Positions 12,036-23,289 of a DNA stretch of 64,000 nt are shown here, one piece after another. Below the pieces are notes generated by a model. The model searched no databases and was not told the origin of the DNA. It saw only the letters and a list, made by a program, of their open reading frames with translations. The stretch spans positions 90,770,631-90,834,630 of the forward strand of contig NC_133648.1 of NCBI RefSeq assembly GCF_009905375.1. Direction: 5' to 3'. Within the stretch, counting starts at the first letter, position 1, and every line of letters starts with the position of its first letter. Made by a program: the position numbers and the translations under genes. The stretch comes from Apium graveolens (lineage: Eukaryota > Streptophyta > Magnoliopsida > Apiales > Apiaceae).

Positions 12036-13708
12036 TGAAAGGAATATGTCCTAAGTCCAATCATGTATTAGGATTTAGGAATAACTTTTTATGTAATCTG
12101 TTTTGATTTCATTGATATTAATAAAGACTTGTTTTGCTTTTATTACGGGCTTTATCTATTTAAGTGTTTAAATAAGATATACCATAGTTTAGAGTAAAGC
12201 TTTTTATGGATTATGATGAGATCATAATAGTGAGACCTAAAAAGATGATAACTCTAAACTTAAATAGTTCCTGGTCATAGGATTACTAACTGGTAATTAA
12301 TAATCTGCAAAGATCGGTACTAACTATGCTTGCTTCATTATGAAGGATGTCTGTTCTCATAGACATTTGTGTGGTGACACTATAGCTAGTATGTAGGTGC
12401 TTATTATAGAATAAGTTCACTGAACATGACTCGCCTAGCTGAACAACTGATGGAGTTCACTCACGTGTCAGCAGTTATTCGCTTAGTGATAGTTGTACAA
12501 GTATCCTTAGACTTGAGGTCATCATAGTCATCTTGTGTACACTGAACTATGCTTTGGTTTAGTTCTTAGTCTCCAGGGACAATTATTAGGGCTCTTCTGG
12601 GTATAGGAATTTGTACACGAAGATAGTGTATGATCAATAAAGGATCTACCCCTTCCAGTGAAGGAAGCGAATGTTCAAGGCTGATCCACTTATGCTAGTT
12701 TAGGAATCTCTGGCCAGAGTGAATGAAATTAGAAAGGAGTTTCTAATTTGCATAGAACTACGCATAGTAAATGGTAAGCAAGTGATTGAATTAGATAGGC
12801 TTGACACGAGATCCATGCCTTGTATTTAATCGGGACATTGTAGGGTAGAAGGAGTTTATTGTACGGTAACTATTCACTAAATAGGTTCTTGGTATTCTAA
12901 GCAGTGAATTCATATTATCCGGATAGTCGCGATATGCTGAGAAGTATCCCTCACGATGTAGAATAAATGTGATTAATTAATTAATCATATTTAATAAATT
13001 AGAGAATTTATATAAATAATGATAAAATAGTTTTATTATTATTTATTTCTACTACCGGCTTAATATTGAACCTACCGAGTCACACCATAAAAAGAGAATG
13101 ATTTAATGGTGGAGGAATTAATTAATAATGGCTAATAATTATTTATTTATGAAATAAATAATTAATTGGCAAATTTAATAATTGATTAAATGAGATTTAA
13201 TTGATTATAAATTAATTAAGAAAAGTTCTTAATATTATTAATTAAGGATTTAATTTTTGGAAATTAAATCAAGAGAGAGAATTATTTCTAAAGTGTTTTG
13301 AAAAAGGATTAATAATTAAAAGGTGTTTTAATTATTAATGAGAATAATAAATGGGATGATAATAATATTATTTATGGGAAAATTTCAGCTGAAAATTTTG
13401 CCTATAAATACACTATTATAGACCCTATTTTATTTGAACCCACATCGAACCCGAAAACCCAAAAAGTTTGGAAAACCCAATTCTCTCCACCTCCTTCCTC
13501 CTCCTTAACATCGTTTTCTTGGTGGATACCGGTGGAGTGCTTCACACTTGAGGAGTAACTGCTAAGGATCTCTGATCGTTGTCTCCGAATTAATTTTAAA
13601 GGTTAGATTCGATCCCTCGAATTTTTATTCATGATCTGTATGCTTTTATTTGGATTTTATATGTGTAAAAGTGTTTTGCCATGCCCCCGCTGCGTTAAAA
13701 ATCCAACA
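12036..13708 (+). repeat. 5' LTR of element E (1673 bp)
   Basis: The LTR starts TGAAAGGAATATG and ends ATCCAACA. A TATA box, TATAAATA, lies at about 13403-13410, placing transcription start near 13430 and leaving roughly 280 bp of R-U5. The primer-binding site follows directly. Confidence 0.95.
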
Positions 13709-13722
13709 ATGGTATCAGAGCC
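13709..13722 (+). other. Primer-binding site of element E (tRNA-iMet)
   Basis: ATGGTATCAGAGCC starts one base after the LTR end. It matches the 3' end complement of plant initiator tRNA-Met used by most plant Copia elements. Confidence 0.9.
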
Positions 13723-14133
13723 AGGTTGTATGCATATAGATCTGTGGTAAAAATTTCAGAATTTTATGTGCTTGTATGAATTAATTATGATTTTTACAAG
13801 TTATATTATGGATTAATTTTGTCTGATGAGAAATCGTTTCTCATAATAATTTTGAATGTTGATCTGGGTTCTACAAGTGTTGTAGATCGTCTGGGTATTT
13901 TTTTCATAATTTTATGATGTATAGATTTTTTATTATGAATTTTTGAAGTTCTTGTAATTAAAATTCGTAATTAAATAAATCATATATATATATAAATTGT
14001 TAGTTTGTATGTATATATCTGTGTTGTTGTTGTACTGTGATGCACGGAAAGAAAGGGTACGGCTGTCAGGTATGTCAGGCGCGGAGTTCGAGACAGAAAA
14101 GCAGGCGGCGGCTACTGAAAAAAAAATATAGGG

Positions 14134-14255
14134 GTGTAACGCATTCCGGGAATGCGTTACACACCTGTGGCGAATTCACGGAATGCATTACACCCTTGTA
14201 ACGCAGCACCAGAATGCGTTACAGGACTTGTAACGCGTTCCTGTAATGCGTTACA
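14134..14255 (+). repeat. Leader hairpin cluster I of element E (GTAACGCATTCC palindromes)
   Basis: Three palindromes share the same stem. Arms 14134-14147 and 14149-14162 are perfect 14-bp complements around one base. Arms 14197-14205 and 14215-14223 (TGTAACGCA/TGCGTTACA) are perfect over 9 bp. Arms 14229-14236 and 14248-14255 are perfect over 8 bp. A further half-copy, GGAATGCATTACACC, lies between the first two. The cluster is in the transcribed leader between primer site and gag, so it would fold in the genomic RNA. Confidence 0.75.
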
Positions 14256-14999
14256 GCCCTTCTGTTGATTTTAAAATTGATTTTCTGGGAGTTTCGTAAC
14301 TCCGTTTTAGGCGTGCAATATACCGTTGGATTCGTTTTTTCGAGACGGATCTAATGGAGTGATCAATTTTAGTTTATATAAAAATTTTGAACTGTTTATA
14401 TTTCCATGAAGTGTTTTAAAGTTGTTTTTGACTGTTTTTAATTGCTTTTAAATGCTTAATGTGATACATAGAGATGTATAATGCTTAGACTAATGTGCTA
14501 GATGATATAACATGCCTACCTTGATGTTTATTCATGTTGATATATGTGATATATGCTTAGTTTATCATGCGATGATAGATTTAGGTGAACTTAAATGAAC
14601 ATAAGGCGTTTGTTAGACAACCTAGTATAGTGAAATTGTTTCATAACCTTAATAATAATATTATGAATACAATCATGAGATTCTTGTGTTTGTGAAACAC
14701 GTAATTGAATATGAATTTTCGATATGAGAGAAAGGATGATTCGGTCAACAACAGATTTCTATCTGTAAGAAAGGGTTATTAAGTGACGCCTCTTGACAAT
14801 GCTCCACCCGGTCTGGGAATCATCTGATTATTGATTATTGATTTGAAATATTTAATTTAAAAGGAAGAATCTCTTTATAATATGATTATGATTGTAACGT
14901 AATATAATCCCTCTAAAATTAAATAATATCAAGTAGTAATTGGCCAATGACACAACGAGCTTGTGTCGGTCATAGCCTTCCAACATGATAGAAAAGTAG

Positions 15000-15332
15000 T
15001 TCTTATTTTTGAATCATTGTCGGTTCATGCTACAGCCGAGGGCTTTGATTTAGAAATAAGAAATACTTGTCTGTTACATAGAGATGTGTACATTGATTAA
15101 GAATCTAAAGGTCGGTACGTGCTACAGCCGTGGGCCTTTGGGGACTGATTCAACTGTACGGAATGTTGGGTTAGACTTGACTTAGAATATTGAGTTTGTC
15201 GTGCTACAGCCAAGACTCAATTATTCAAGAGGCTAAAGTTTGATTAGGGAATAACATGAGATGTAATTGACAAGAGTTGTCTGCCTATTGAACATTGCAT
15301 GGCGGTTCGTACTACAGCCGGGGTTGTGTAAT
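15000..15332 (+). repeat. Leader hairpin cluster II of element E (four hairpins with TGCTACAGCC apex)
   Basis: Four successive inverted repeats each carry TGCTACAGCC (TACTACAGCC in the fourth) at the apex. Arms are 15000-15016/15046-15062 (17 of 17 pairs, two G-U), 15093-15113/15133-15153 (17 of 21), 15181-15197/15213-15229 (16 pairs, two bulges) and 15294-15303/15323-15332 (10 of 10, four G-U). Stem sequences differ between copies while pairing is kept. The cluster ends about 190 bp before the gag ATG. The role is unknown; a packaging or dimerisation signal is possible. Confidence 0.75.
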
Positions 15333-15523
15333 GGAATGTAGGATCCCTATTCCCACTAGCATTATGAATGCTTAATTTTTCACGTAGGGGGTTGAATAAA
15401 TTAGGAAAACTAGTGGGAGCCACTTATGAATAAAGACCCGATTCATATAGTGTTTTAAAATGAAATCGAGTATTTGCTAAGTGTTGTTATGTGTTTATCA
15501 TTTATAGATTTACAATATACATT

Positions 15524-16480
15524 ATGTCTTCTGCACTATCACTCAGGAGCATACTCGATGCTCATAAATTGACTGGTCCTAATTATGCTGACTGGCTTCG
15601 AAACTTGAGAATTGTTCTCAGGATTGAGAAGCTGGAATACGTGATTGACTCACCTAAGCCTACTGAACCTGCTAGTGATGCACATAATGATGAACATGTT
15701 ATGTATCGTAAGTGGTTAGATGATGCAAATGTTGCTCAATGCATCATGCTAGCTTCCATGAACATTGAGCTACAGAAGCAACATGAGCATATGGATGCTC
15801 ACACTATCCTCATGCATCTACAAGAGTTGTATGATGTGGCAGGGAGGACAGCTCGATATGAGATATCGAAGGAGTTGTTCGGTTGTAGGATGTCTGAGGG
15901 ATCATCTGTGAATGACCATGTACTTAAGATGATCAATTTGATTGAACGTCTTGGACAACTTGGTTTTGCCATGGATGGGGAGCTGAGCCAAGACTTGGTC
16001 TTGCAATCGCTTCCGAGTTCGTTCTCGCAGTTTGTTGTGAACTTTCACATGAATAAGTTGGATGTCAGCCTTCCTGAACTCCACAACATGTTGAAGACTG
16101 CGGAATCGAATTTCCCCCCTAAGAAGAGTTCTGTTCTTCTAATTGGTGAAGGTTCCAATCCTAAGAAAAGGAAGAGGAACTCTTCCAAGAAGAAGAAAGT
16201 AGGTGAGAAAACGCCGGTTCCACCAAAAGCTGAAGACCCCAAGAGCAAAGTTGTTTGCTTTCACTGTAACAAGGTGGGGCACTGGAAGAGGAACTGCAAG
16301 GTTTACCTTGCAGAATTGAAGAAGAAGGGTAGTGAGACTACCGCTTCTGATTCAGGTATGTTCATGATAGAAGTGAATATGTCATTTCTACTTGGGTATT
16401 CGATACCGCCTGTGGTTCTCATATCTGCAATTTGTTGCAGGGACCAAGGAGAAGTAGGACTCTTGAGGAAGAGGAGGTGA
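15524..16480 (+). CDS. Gag of element E
   Basis: I choose the ATG at 15524 (MSSALSLRS) over the in-frame ATG at 15491, because Copia gag proteins of this type usually begin just before the 'LTGPNYADWLRNLR' segment. The UBN2-type gag body covers about residues 15-190. A basic region then leads to a CCHC zinc knuckle, CFHCNKVGHWKRNC, at about residues 244-257. The protein forms the particle that packages the RNA. The ORF runs into a shifted frame near 16380, just before the protease motif, so the last 30 or so residues are out of frame. Gag itself has no internal stop. Confidence 0.9.
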   Translation: MSSALSLRSILDAHKLTGPNYADWLRNLRIVLRIEKLEYVIDSPKPTEPASDAHNDEHVMYRKWLDDANVAQCIMLASMNIELQKQHEHMDAHTILMHLQELYDVAGRTARYEISKELFGCRMSEGSSVNDHVLKMINLIERLGQLGFAMDGELSQDLVLQSLPSSFSQFVVNFHMNKLDVSLPELHNMLKTAESNFPPKKSSVLLIGEGSNPKKRKRNSSKKKKVGEKTPVPPKAEDPKSKVVCFHCNKVGHWKRNCKVYLAELKKKGSETTASDSGMFMIEVNMSFLLGYSIPPVVLISAICCRDQGEVGLLRKRR

Positions 16481-18240
16481 TTCTACTGATGGAAATGGAG
16501 CAAGAGTTGCTGCTGAAGATGTAGAATCATTTCATTTACATAGGCCTACGGGCAAGACTATTATTTGAAATAATTGTTATTTTGTTCCCTCGATTATGAG
16601 GAATATTATTCCCATGTTAGACTTGGCTGGATTTTCATTTATTATTGAGAATAATGAATGTTGTATTCTTAGAGATAATATTCTTTATGGACTTGGTACT
16701 TTAAATAATGGTCTGTTTATATGTGACATAATTTACTTCAGATTGAACAAACTAATAAAAGAAAAGGGATGATGAAAATCTCACTTTATAGTGGCACTGC
16801 AGTCTCCATTTAGTAGACATGGAGAGAGGACTGCAAATTTGCTAGGAATGGTACACACAGATGTATGTGGACCAATGTCTACGCAAGCCATGGGTGGATT
16901 TTCATACTTCAGTACTTTCATAGATGATAGATCTAGATTCGGATATGTGTTTGATGAAACACAAGTCTGAAGCCTTTGAAAAGTTCAAAGAGTATAAGTA
17001 TGAAGTGGAGAAACAACCAAACATAGTATTATAATTCTTCGATTAGATCGAGATGGTGAATACTTGAATGGAGAGTTTCTGGATTATTTCAAAGTAAATG
17101 GTATAGTCTCCCAGTGGACTCCTCCAGATTGGTATCTGAAAGGAGAAATCGAACTTTGTTAGACATAGTTCGGTCCATGATGAGCTATGCAAATCTTCCA
17201 GTATTCCTATGGGGTTATGCATTGGAAACCTCAGCATATTTACTGAATAAGGTGCCTTCCAAAATCTGTTCCTCAAACTTCGTATGAGATATGGAAAGAA
17301 AGGAAACCGAGTCTTAAACACGTTAAGATTTGGGGATGTCTAGCTTATGTCAAGTAAGTTGACCCAGATAAGCTGGAATATCGATCCGTAAAATGTAGTT
17401 TTGTGGGATATCCTAAAGAGACTTTAGGGTATTACTTTTGCACCGATCATCGGGTGTTTGTCTCCAGACATACTACCTTCTTGGAAAAGGAGTTTATCCT
17501 TGAAGGAAACAGTGGGAGCAAAATTGAACTTGATGAAGTTCAAGAAGCACAAACTACTACGAATCAAGTGGAAACACCTGTTCTGACTGAACAACCTTTT
17601 GTGGAACAGCCCATTCATAGATCAGGGAGAGTGTCTCGCCAACCTGAGAGGTATTATGGCCTTGTCATTGAGAATGACAATGAGTTGTCGATCATTGATG
17701 ATGACGACCCTGTGACCTATAATGAGGCTATGAGTAGTGTTGACTCAGAGAAATGGCATAGTGCCATGAAATCCGGAAAGGAATCTATGTATACGGTATA
17801 CAAAAGATAGATTATAGCAGATGGCCAGGTGGAGACCTTTAAGGCTAGGCTTGTGGCAAAAGAATTCAAACAAAGGCAATGGATTGACTTTGATGAAACC
17901 TTTTACCTGTAGCCCTGTTAAAATCATTTCGGATTTTGCTTGCGAATGCTGCTTACTATGACTATGAGATCTGGCAATTAGCCAGATGGTTTTCTTTCCA
18001 AGAGAAATGAAAACCTAGTGTGTAAGCTACTGCGAACCATATATGGTTTAAAGCAGGCTTCTCGAAAGATGGAACATTCGTTTTGATGAGACAATCAAAG
18101 AGTTTGATTTTATCAAAAATGAAGATGAACCATGCGTCTACAAAAGGGTTAGTGGGAGCGCGGTAACATTTCTTGTATTGTATTGAATTAGAGTTGACAC
18201 ACATAACAACAATAGCAGACCCACTCACAAAGCTACTTTA
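16381..18240 (+). pseudogene. Decayed, deleted pol of element E
   Basis: The protease motif 'WVFDTACGSHICN' is readable at about 16400 in a frame different from gag. Integrase fragments include 'VHTDVCGPMSTQAMGG' near 16857, 'RLDRDGEYLNGEFLDYF' near 17042 and a later 'WGYALETSAYLLNKVPSK'. An open piece, 17403-17810, holds the integrase C-terminus and RT start. RT then continues in pieces ('KARLVAKEFKQRQ') to about 18180. The text then jumps to a terminal 'ADPLTKLL', so most of RT and RNase H, including the YVDD box, is deleted. No clear polypurine tract precedes the 3' LTR. Confidence 0.85.
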
Positions 18241-18252
18241 TGAAAGTCACTT

Positions 18253-19927
18253 TGAAAGGAATATGTCCTAAGTCCAATCATGTATTAGGATTTAGGAATA
18301 ACTTTTTATGTAATCTGTTTTGATTTCATTGATATTAATAAAGGCTTGTTTTGCTTTTATTACGGGCTTTATCTATTTAAGTGTTTAAATAAGATATACC
18401 ATAGTTTAGAGTAAAGCTTTTTATGGATTATGATGAGATCATAATAGTGAGACCTAAAAAGATGATAACTCTAAACTTAAATAGTTCCTGGTCATAGGAT
18501 TACTAACTGGTAATTAATAATCCGCAAAGATCAGTACATACTATGCTTGCTTCATTATGAAGGATGTCTGTTCTCATAGACATTTGTGTGGTGACACTAT
18601 AGCTAGTATGTAGGTGCTTATTATAGAATAAGTTCACTGAACATGACTCGCCTAGCTGAACAACTGATGGAGTTCACTCACGTGTCAGCAGTTGTTCGCT
18701 TAGTGATAGTTGTACAAGTATCCTTAGACTTGAGGTCATCATAGTCATCTTGTGTACACTGAACTATGCTTTGGTTTAGTTCTTAGTCTCCAGGGACAAT
18801 TATTAGGGCTCTTCTGGGTATAGGAATTTGTACACGAAGATAGTGTATGATCAATAAAGGATCTACCCCTTCCAGTGAAGGAAGCGAATGTTCAAGGCTG
18901 ATCCACTTATGCTATAGTTCAGGAATCTCTGGCCAGAGTGAATGAAATTAGAAAGGAGTTTCTAATTTGCATAGAACTACTCATAGTAAATGGTAAGCAA
19001 GTGATTGAATTAGATAGGCTTGACACGAGATCCATGCCTTGTATTTAATCGGGACATTGTAGGGTAGAAGGAGTTTATTGTACGGTAACTATTCACTAAA
19101 TAGGTTCTTGGTATTCTAAGCAGTGAATTCATATTATCCGGATAGTCGCGTTATGCTGAGAAGTATCCCTCACGATGTAGAATAAATGTGATTAATTAAT
19201 TAATCATATTTAATAAATTAGAGAATTTATATAAATAATGATAAAATAGTTTTATTATTATTTATTTCTACTACCGGCTTAATATTGAACCTATAGGGTC
19301 ACACCATAAAAAGAGAATGATTTAATGGTGGAGGAATTAATTAATAATGGCTAATAATTATTTATTTATGAAATAAATAATTAATTGGCAAATTTAATAA
19401 TTGATTAAATGAGATTTAATTGATTATAAATTAATTAAGAAAAGTTCTTAATATTATTAATTAAGGATTTAATTTTTGGAAATTAAATCAAGAGAGAGAA
19501 TTATTTTTAAAGTGTTTAGAAAAAGGATTAATAATTAAAAGGTATTTTAATTATTAATGAGAATAATAAATGGGATAATAATAATATTATTTATGGGAAA
19601 ATTTCAGCTGAAAATTTTGCCTATAAATACACTATTATAGACCCTATTTTATTTGAACCCACATCGAACCCGAAAACCCAAAAAGTTTGGAAAACCCAAT
19701 TCTCTCCACCTCCTTCCTCCTCCTTAACATCGTTTTCTTGGTGGATACCGGTGGAGTGCTTCACACTTGAGGAGCAACTGCTAAGGATCTCTGATCGTTG
19801 TCTCCGAATTAATTTTAAAGGTTAGATTCGATCCCTCGAATTTTTATTCATGATCTGTATGCTTTTATTTGGATTTTATATGTGTAAAAGTGTTTTGTCA
19901 TGCTCCCGCTGCGATAAAAATCCAACA
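18253..19927 (+). repeat. 3' LTR of element E (1675 bp)
   Basis: Near-identical to the 5' LTR, with the same TGAAAGG start and CCAACA end. A TATA box lies at about 19622-19629. The 2-bp length difference comes from an extra TA near 18914. Confidence 0.95.
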
Positions 19928-19932
19928 CCTGT

Positions 19933-21223
19933 GACTTTGATGAGGATGATTCTCCTTGCTCCAAAGCCATTAGTGCATAATTTCTAACTTCCTCATCTTC
20001 ATCATTATCAGAGTCATCCCAACTTTTTCCCTCTGCAATATAAGCTTTGCTTTGCTATTTCTTCAGAAGAGCTTCATACTTTGCTTCTAGTTCAAGATAA
20101 ACTTTGTCTTTCTTTGCTTTATTGGGTTTCCTGCATTCTGTAGCAAAATGGCCTAGTTCATCACAGTTGAAGCATTTTATCTTTAATCTGTCAACAAATC
20201 CAGTTTTGTAACCATTTTTGCTATCAGATGTGTACTTCCCTTTTCCTTTCCAACTGATGTCTTTGTTGAATGATTGTCCTTTACCCTTGAAGAATCTTGG
20301 CTTCTTTACTCTAATATTAGAGAACTTTCTTGCCAGATAGGCCATTGATTGATCAAGCTCATCAAGTTCATCTAGGGTGTAGAACTCATCTTCTTCCAAT
20401 TCTAAAATGACTTGTTCCTGTGAATCATTATTTATTTGCTCACTTGCTGAGGCAACTGGAATCTGGGATCTTGGCTCATCATTAGAGGTCTGGTTTTCAT
20501 TGACAATTAGAGCACTTGAACCATCTACAACATTCCCTTGACCAGTTCTCAATGATTTCCTTTGAATCATTTCTAATTCATATGTTTTTAGAATTCCATA
20601 TAGAACTTCCAGTATTATTCTGCTCAAGTCTCTCCCTTCTCTGATTGCTGAAATTTTCTGTTCTAAATGGTCAGGGAGTGTAAGCAAAACTTCAAGTTCA
20701 CTTCTTCAGCTTCATAGTATTTTTCATGCAGCTGCAAGTCATTTATCAGCTTGTTAAACCTTTCAAACACATCAGTGATACTTTCTTTTGGCTTAGCCAT
20801 GAAACCCTCATACTGTGAAATCAATATTCTTCTTTGATTAGATCTAACTTCCTCAGTTCCTTCACAGAGTATTTCAATCTTTTCTCAGATCTGCTTAGCA
20901 GTGTCACAGTTGACAATGTTATTGTACATTACATTGTCAAGTGACTCTATCAATATGAGCTGCAAGCCACTATCTAGGGAAACTTTTTCTTTCTCAGGCT
21001 CAGTGTACTCAGAAGGATCTTTTGGAGCATAATGAGCTGGAATGACCATATCACCATCTGTAGATTCCTCAACTCTAACCATAGGAGTGAAGGACCCATT
21101 TTTTAGAATCTGAATGTATAGTGGATTGGCCGTCCTGATAAACAACATTTTCTTTTTCCAAAGAGTGTAGTTAGCTTTGTCAAAAGTAGAAATTTTGATG
21201 CTACTGATTTTCTGTGTATTCAT
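19933..21223 (-). pseudogene. N-terminal part of gag of element A (right of nested element)
   Basis: The likely start is the ATG at 21223 (MNTQKISSIK), 38 bp after the primer site; an upstream in-frame ATG at 21361 lies inside the LTR. The gag body follows ('FDKANYTLWKKKMLF'), with a stop at about 20882 where other copies have Trp, and a frameshift near 20690. An open stretch, 20687-20055, contains the zinc knuckle CFNCDELGHFATEC. Element E interrupts the chain at 19932. Confidence 0.85.
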
Positions 21224-21260
21224 TCTTCCAAGATCTTGAATCTGTTTGCTTTCAGATTTT

Positions 21261-21274
21261 GCTCTGATACCACT
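21261..21274 (-). other. Primer-binding site of element A (tRNA-iMet)
   Basis: On the minus strand AGTGGTATCAGAGC follows the LTR end CTAACA at once, matching the initiator tRNA-Met complement. Confidence 0.85.
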
Positions 21275-22665
21275 TGTTAGATAATGAATTACACACAGGG
21301 GGGGGGTGAATGTGTTTTTATATTTTTCTGCTTTCCTTGAAATATTTAAGGTTGTGAACAAAGTAAATTAAATCTTGTAGTAAGATGTGTCAAGACTGAA
21401 ATTAAACATGCAACAATGAATAACACAGATCTTTCAAAACTCACTTAACTTTATGTTAAAATTAAGAATGTTTTGCTACAAAGTTTCTAGGCTCTTTGTT
21501 GATAAAGAGCTTAGCTTCAATCTTGAGAGAATACAATAATTTCTTGATCTTAATTGTTACAACTAACGAAGGACCAGTGTTAACTTTATATGATAGTTAA
21601 CTACTGGTTTACACAGTGTATAATAAGAGATGTTATTCACTTTAGTAAACTGTCACTTATCATTCCATTTTAGGAAAAGTATATCTCCCATTTCTGGCTT
21701 AGCATATCTTTGCATATTGTGTTAACTTTTATCTTCCTTTGTCAGTTAATCTTCACCCTGATATTGCACACTCTTCAAGCTGATTTTTGTAGACTTGTCA
21801 ATCCAACTGGTTGGGTTGTTTCTTGATTGTTAATCTTGGATATTGAACTGGTCTGCAATTTGTACTTTGAGATTTTACCTCGAGATCTCCGGTTAGGCAT
21901 ATAGAGAACTTGACATCTCGATAGGTATATTGGCTTATCGAGATCTCTCTTTACTCTATAGTTGATTTGACTTGTAGAGGTCTCTGAGTTCTCTATAAGA
22001 GAATTTGGCTTGTCGAGATCTCTCATCTTCATATCTTCACTTTGGCTTATCGATAACTCAGAGTTCTCTAATGATTTTTGACTTGTCAATATCTCTGAGT
22101 TCTCTAGTGAAATTTGACTTATCGATAACTCAGAGTTCTCTAGTGAATTTCGACTTGTTGATATCTCTGAGTTCTCTAGTGAAATTTGACTTGTCGATAA
22201 CTCAAAGTTCTCTAGTGAGTTTTGACTTGTAGATAACTCTGAGTTCTCTAGTGAAGAAATGACTTGTCGATATCTCCAATTTTCATGTTTTCAATTTGGC
22301 TTGTCGATATCTCTGAGTTCTTTAGTAGTTTTCCTGAGTTCTCTATAAGGCATTCTGGAGTTCTCGAATGACTTCTCAATAACACTAAATCTGTGACTTG
22401 TAGAGATCTTGACTTAGGATATTTTTCTCAAAACAGATTTATTCAACTACAAGCTTCTTCATAATTCTTCCGAGGCATGATCTTCTTCCAGATAAAATTC
22501 TTAGGCTTGATACTGTTTAAAGAAAAAGACTCCAGTATGCTCTTGGACATTTTTACAGACTTTAAATGTTATAATACAAAATGTAAACTAAGATTAAAAT
22601 ACAACTTACTTAGGGTTGTCAATTTGGCTTAGTCTTGTTAAGGTACATGCATGTCTTGCACAACA
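21275..22665 (-). repeat. 5' LTR of element A (1391 bp) with internal motif array
   Basis: Minus-strand start TGTTGTGCAAGA, end ATCTAACA. The middle (about 21890-22400) is an array of roughly 32-36-bp units in which GACTTGTCGATAACTCAGAG alternates with GAGTTCTCTAGTGA. The LTRs of B have a related array. Reading frames here (22005-22232, 22089-21775) only trace the repeat and are not genes. Confidence 0.85.
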
Positions 22666-23289
22666 GAGTTACTTTGTGATTAATTGCACAATACAAAAAA
22701 AAAATTAGGAACAAATTCATCAAGAAGCAATAGGTTAAAAGTTTTAGAGAAAATAAGGGTGAGCAACAAACCCCGCAAAAAGTAAGAATCAATTTATAAT
22801 GCGGCAAGAAATTACCTTGAAGAACTCCAAATGTAAGCCCAAATAAATTTTGAATCTGCAGAAAAAAAGAGAATTTCGAGATTATAGAACCTTTATATTG
22901 TATTTGTACATCAAAACAAAAAATCAAGCTCAAATGAGATGTAACAATATAGCATGCCCATAATAAATGTTGAAAAATGGATGAAGAATTTCTACTATAC
23001 TTTTCAGTACTTTTAATTTTACTGTTTTAATTTCTGAAAAGATTTATCAATTGATTATCACTTGTGTACTACTTTAAACCCAAATTCTACAATAGTAGGT
23101 AATGTTAGAAGGGGGAGTATATAATAGATAAATGGGTAAGTCTGTAGAATTTTTAATATTTGTAATGAACATATTTTACTCAGGTTCATCAACACATCAT
23201 TTGAAAGTCAAGGAATCAGATTTCTATACTTTACATCCATTGATGACATCATGTGAAAGTACGTATAAATTTGATAAATTGCTAATGGA
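22666..23289. other. Non-coding stretch between element A and a solo LTR
   Basis: AT-rich, with no supported gene. A 38-40 bp segment near 22826-22865 on the minus strand is bounded by good AG and GT splice signals and stays open, but no partner exon could be found. Confidence 0.5.

Larger units (their letters stand above)
12031..19932 (+). mobile_element. Nested Copia element E with perfect 5-bp target duplication
   Basis: LTRs at 12036-13708 and 18253-19927 are flanked on both outer sides by the identical 5-mer CCTGT (12031-12035 and 19928-19932). The element is inserted in gag of A, in opposite orientation. It has a primer-binding site, an unusually long 1.8-kb leader with hairpin clusters, an intact gag, and a pol reduced to fragments. 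Twenty substitutions and one 2-bp indel separate the LTRs by eye, about 1.2 percent, so the insertion is recent. It cannot supply its own RT. Confidence 0.95.
3891..22665 (-). mobile_element. SIRE/Maximus-like Copia retrotransposon A, interrupted by element E and truncated at its 3' end
   Basis: On the minus strand the order is 5' LTR (21275-22665), tRNA-Met primer site, gag, protease, integrase, RT, RNase H, a non-coding spacer, then an extra ORF. The order integrase before RT defines Copia; the long gag with two zinc-knuckle-like motifs and the ORF after RNase H fit the SIRE/Maximus lineage. Element E (12036-19927) sits inside gag, and another LTR at 2369-3890 cuts the extra ORF. The 3' part and 3' LTR are not found in the window. 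Stops and small frameshifts show that this copy is inactive. Confidence 0.9.

Noticed and set aside
22619..22933. Minus-strand ORF with a small exon-like segment near 22826-22865 bounded by AG and GT
   Set aside because: Only one short exon candidate, no partner exons, no recognisable family; kept as a remark only.
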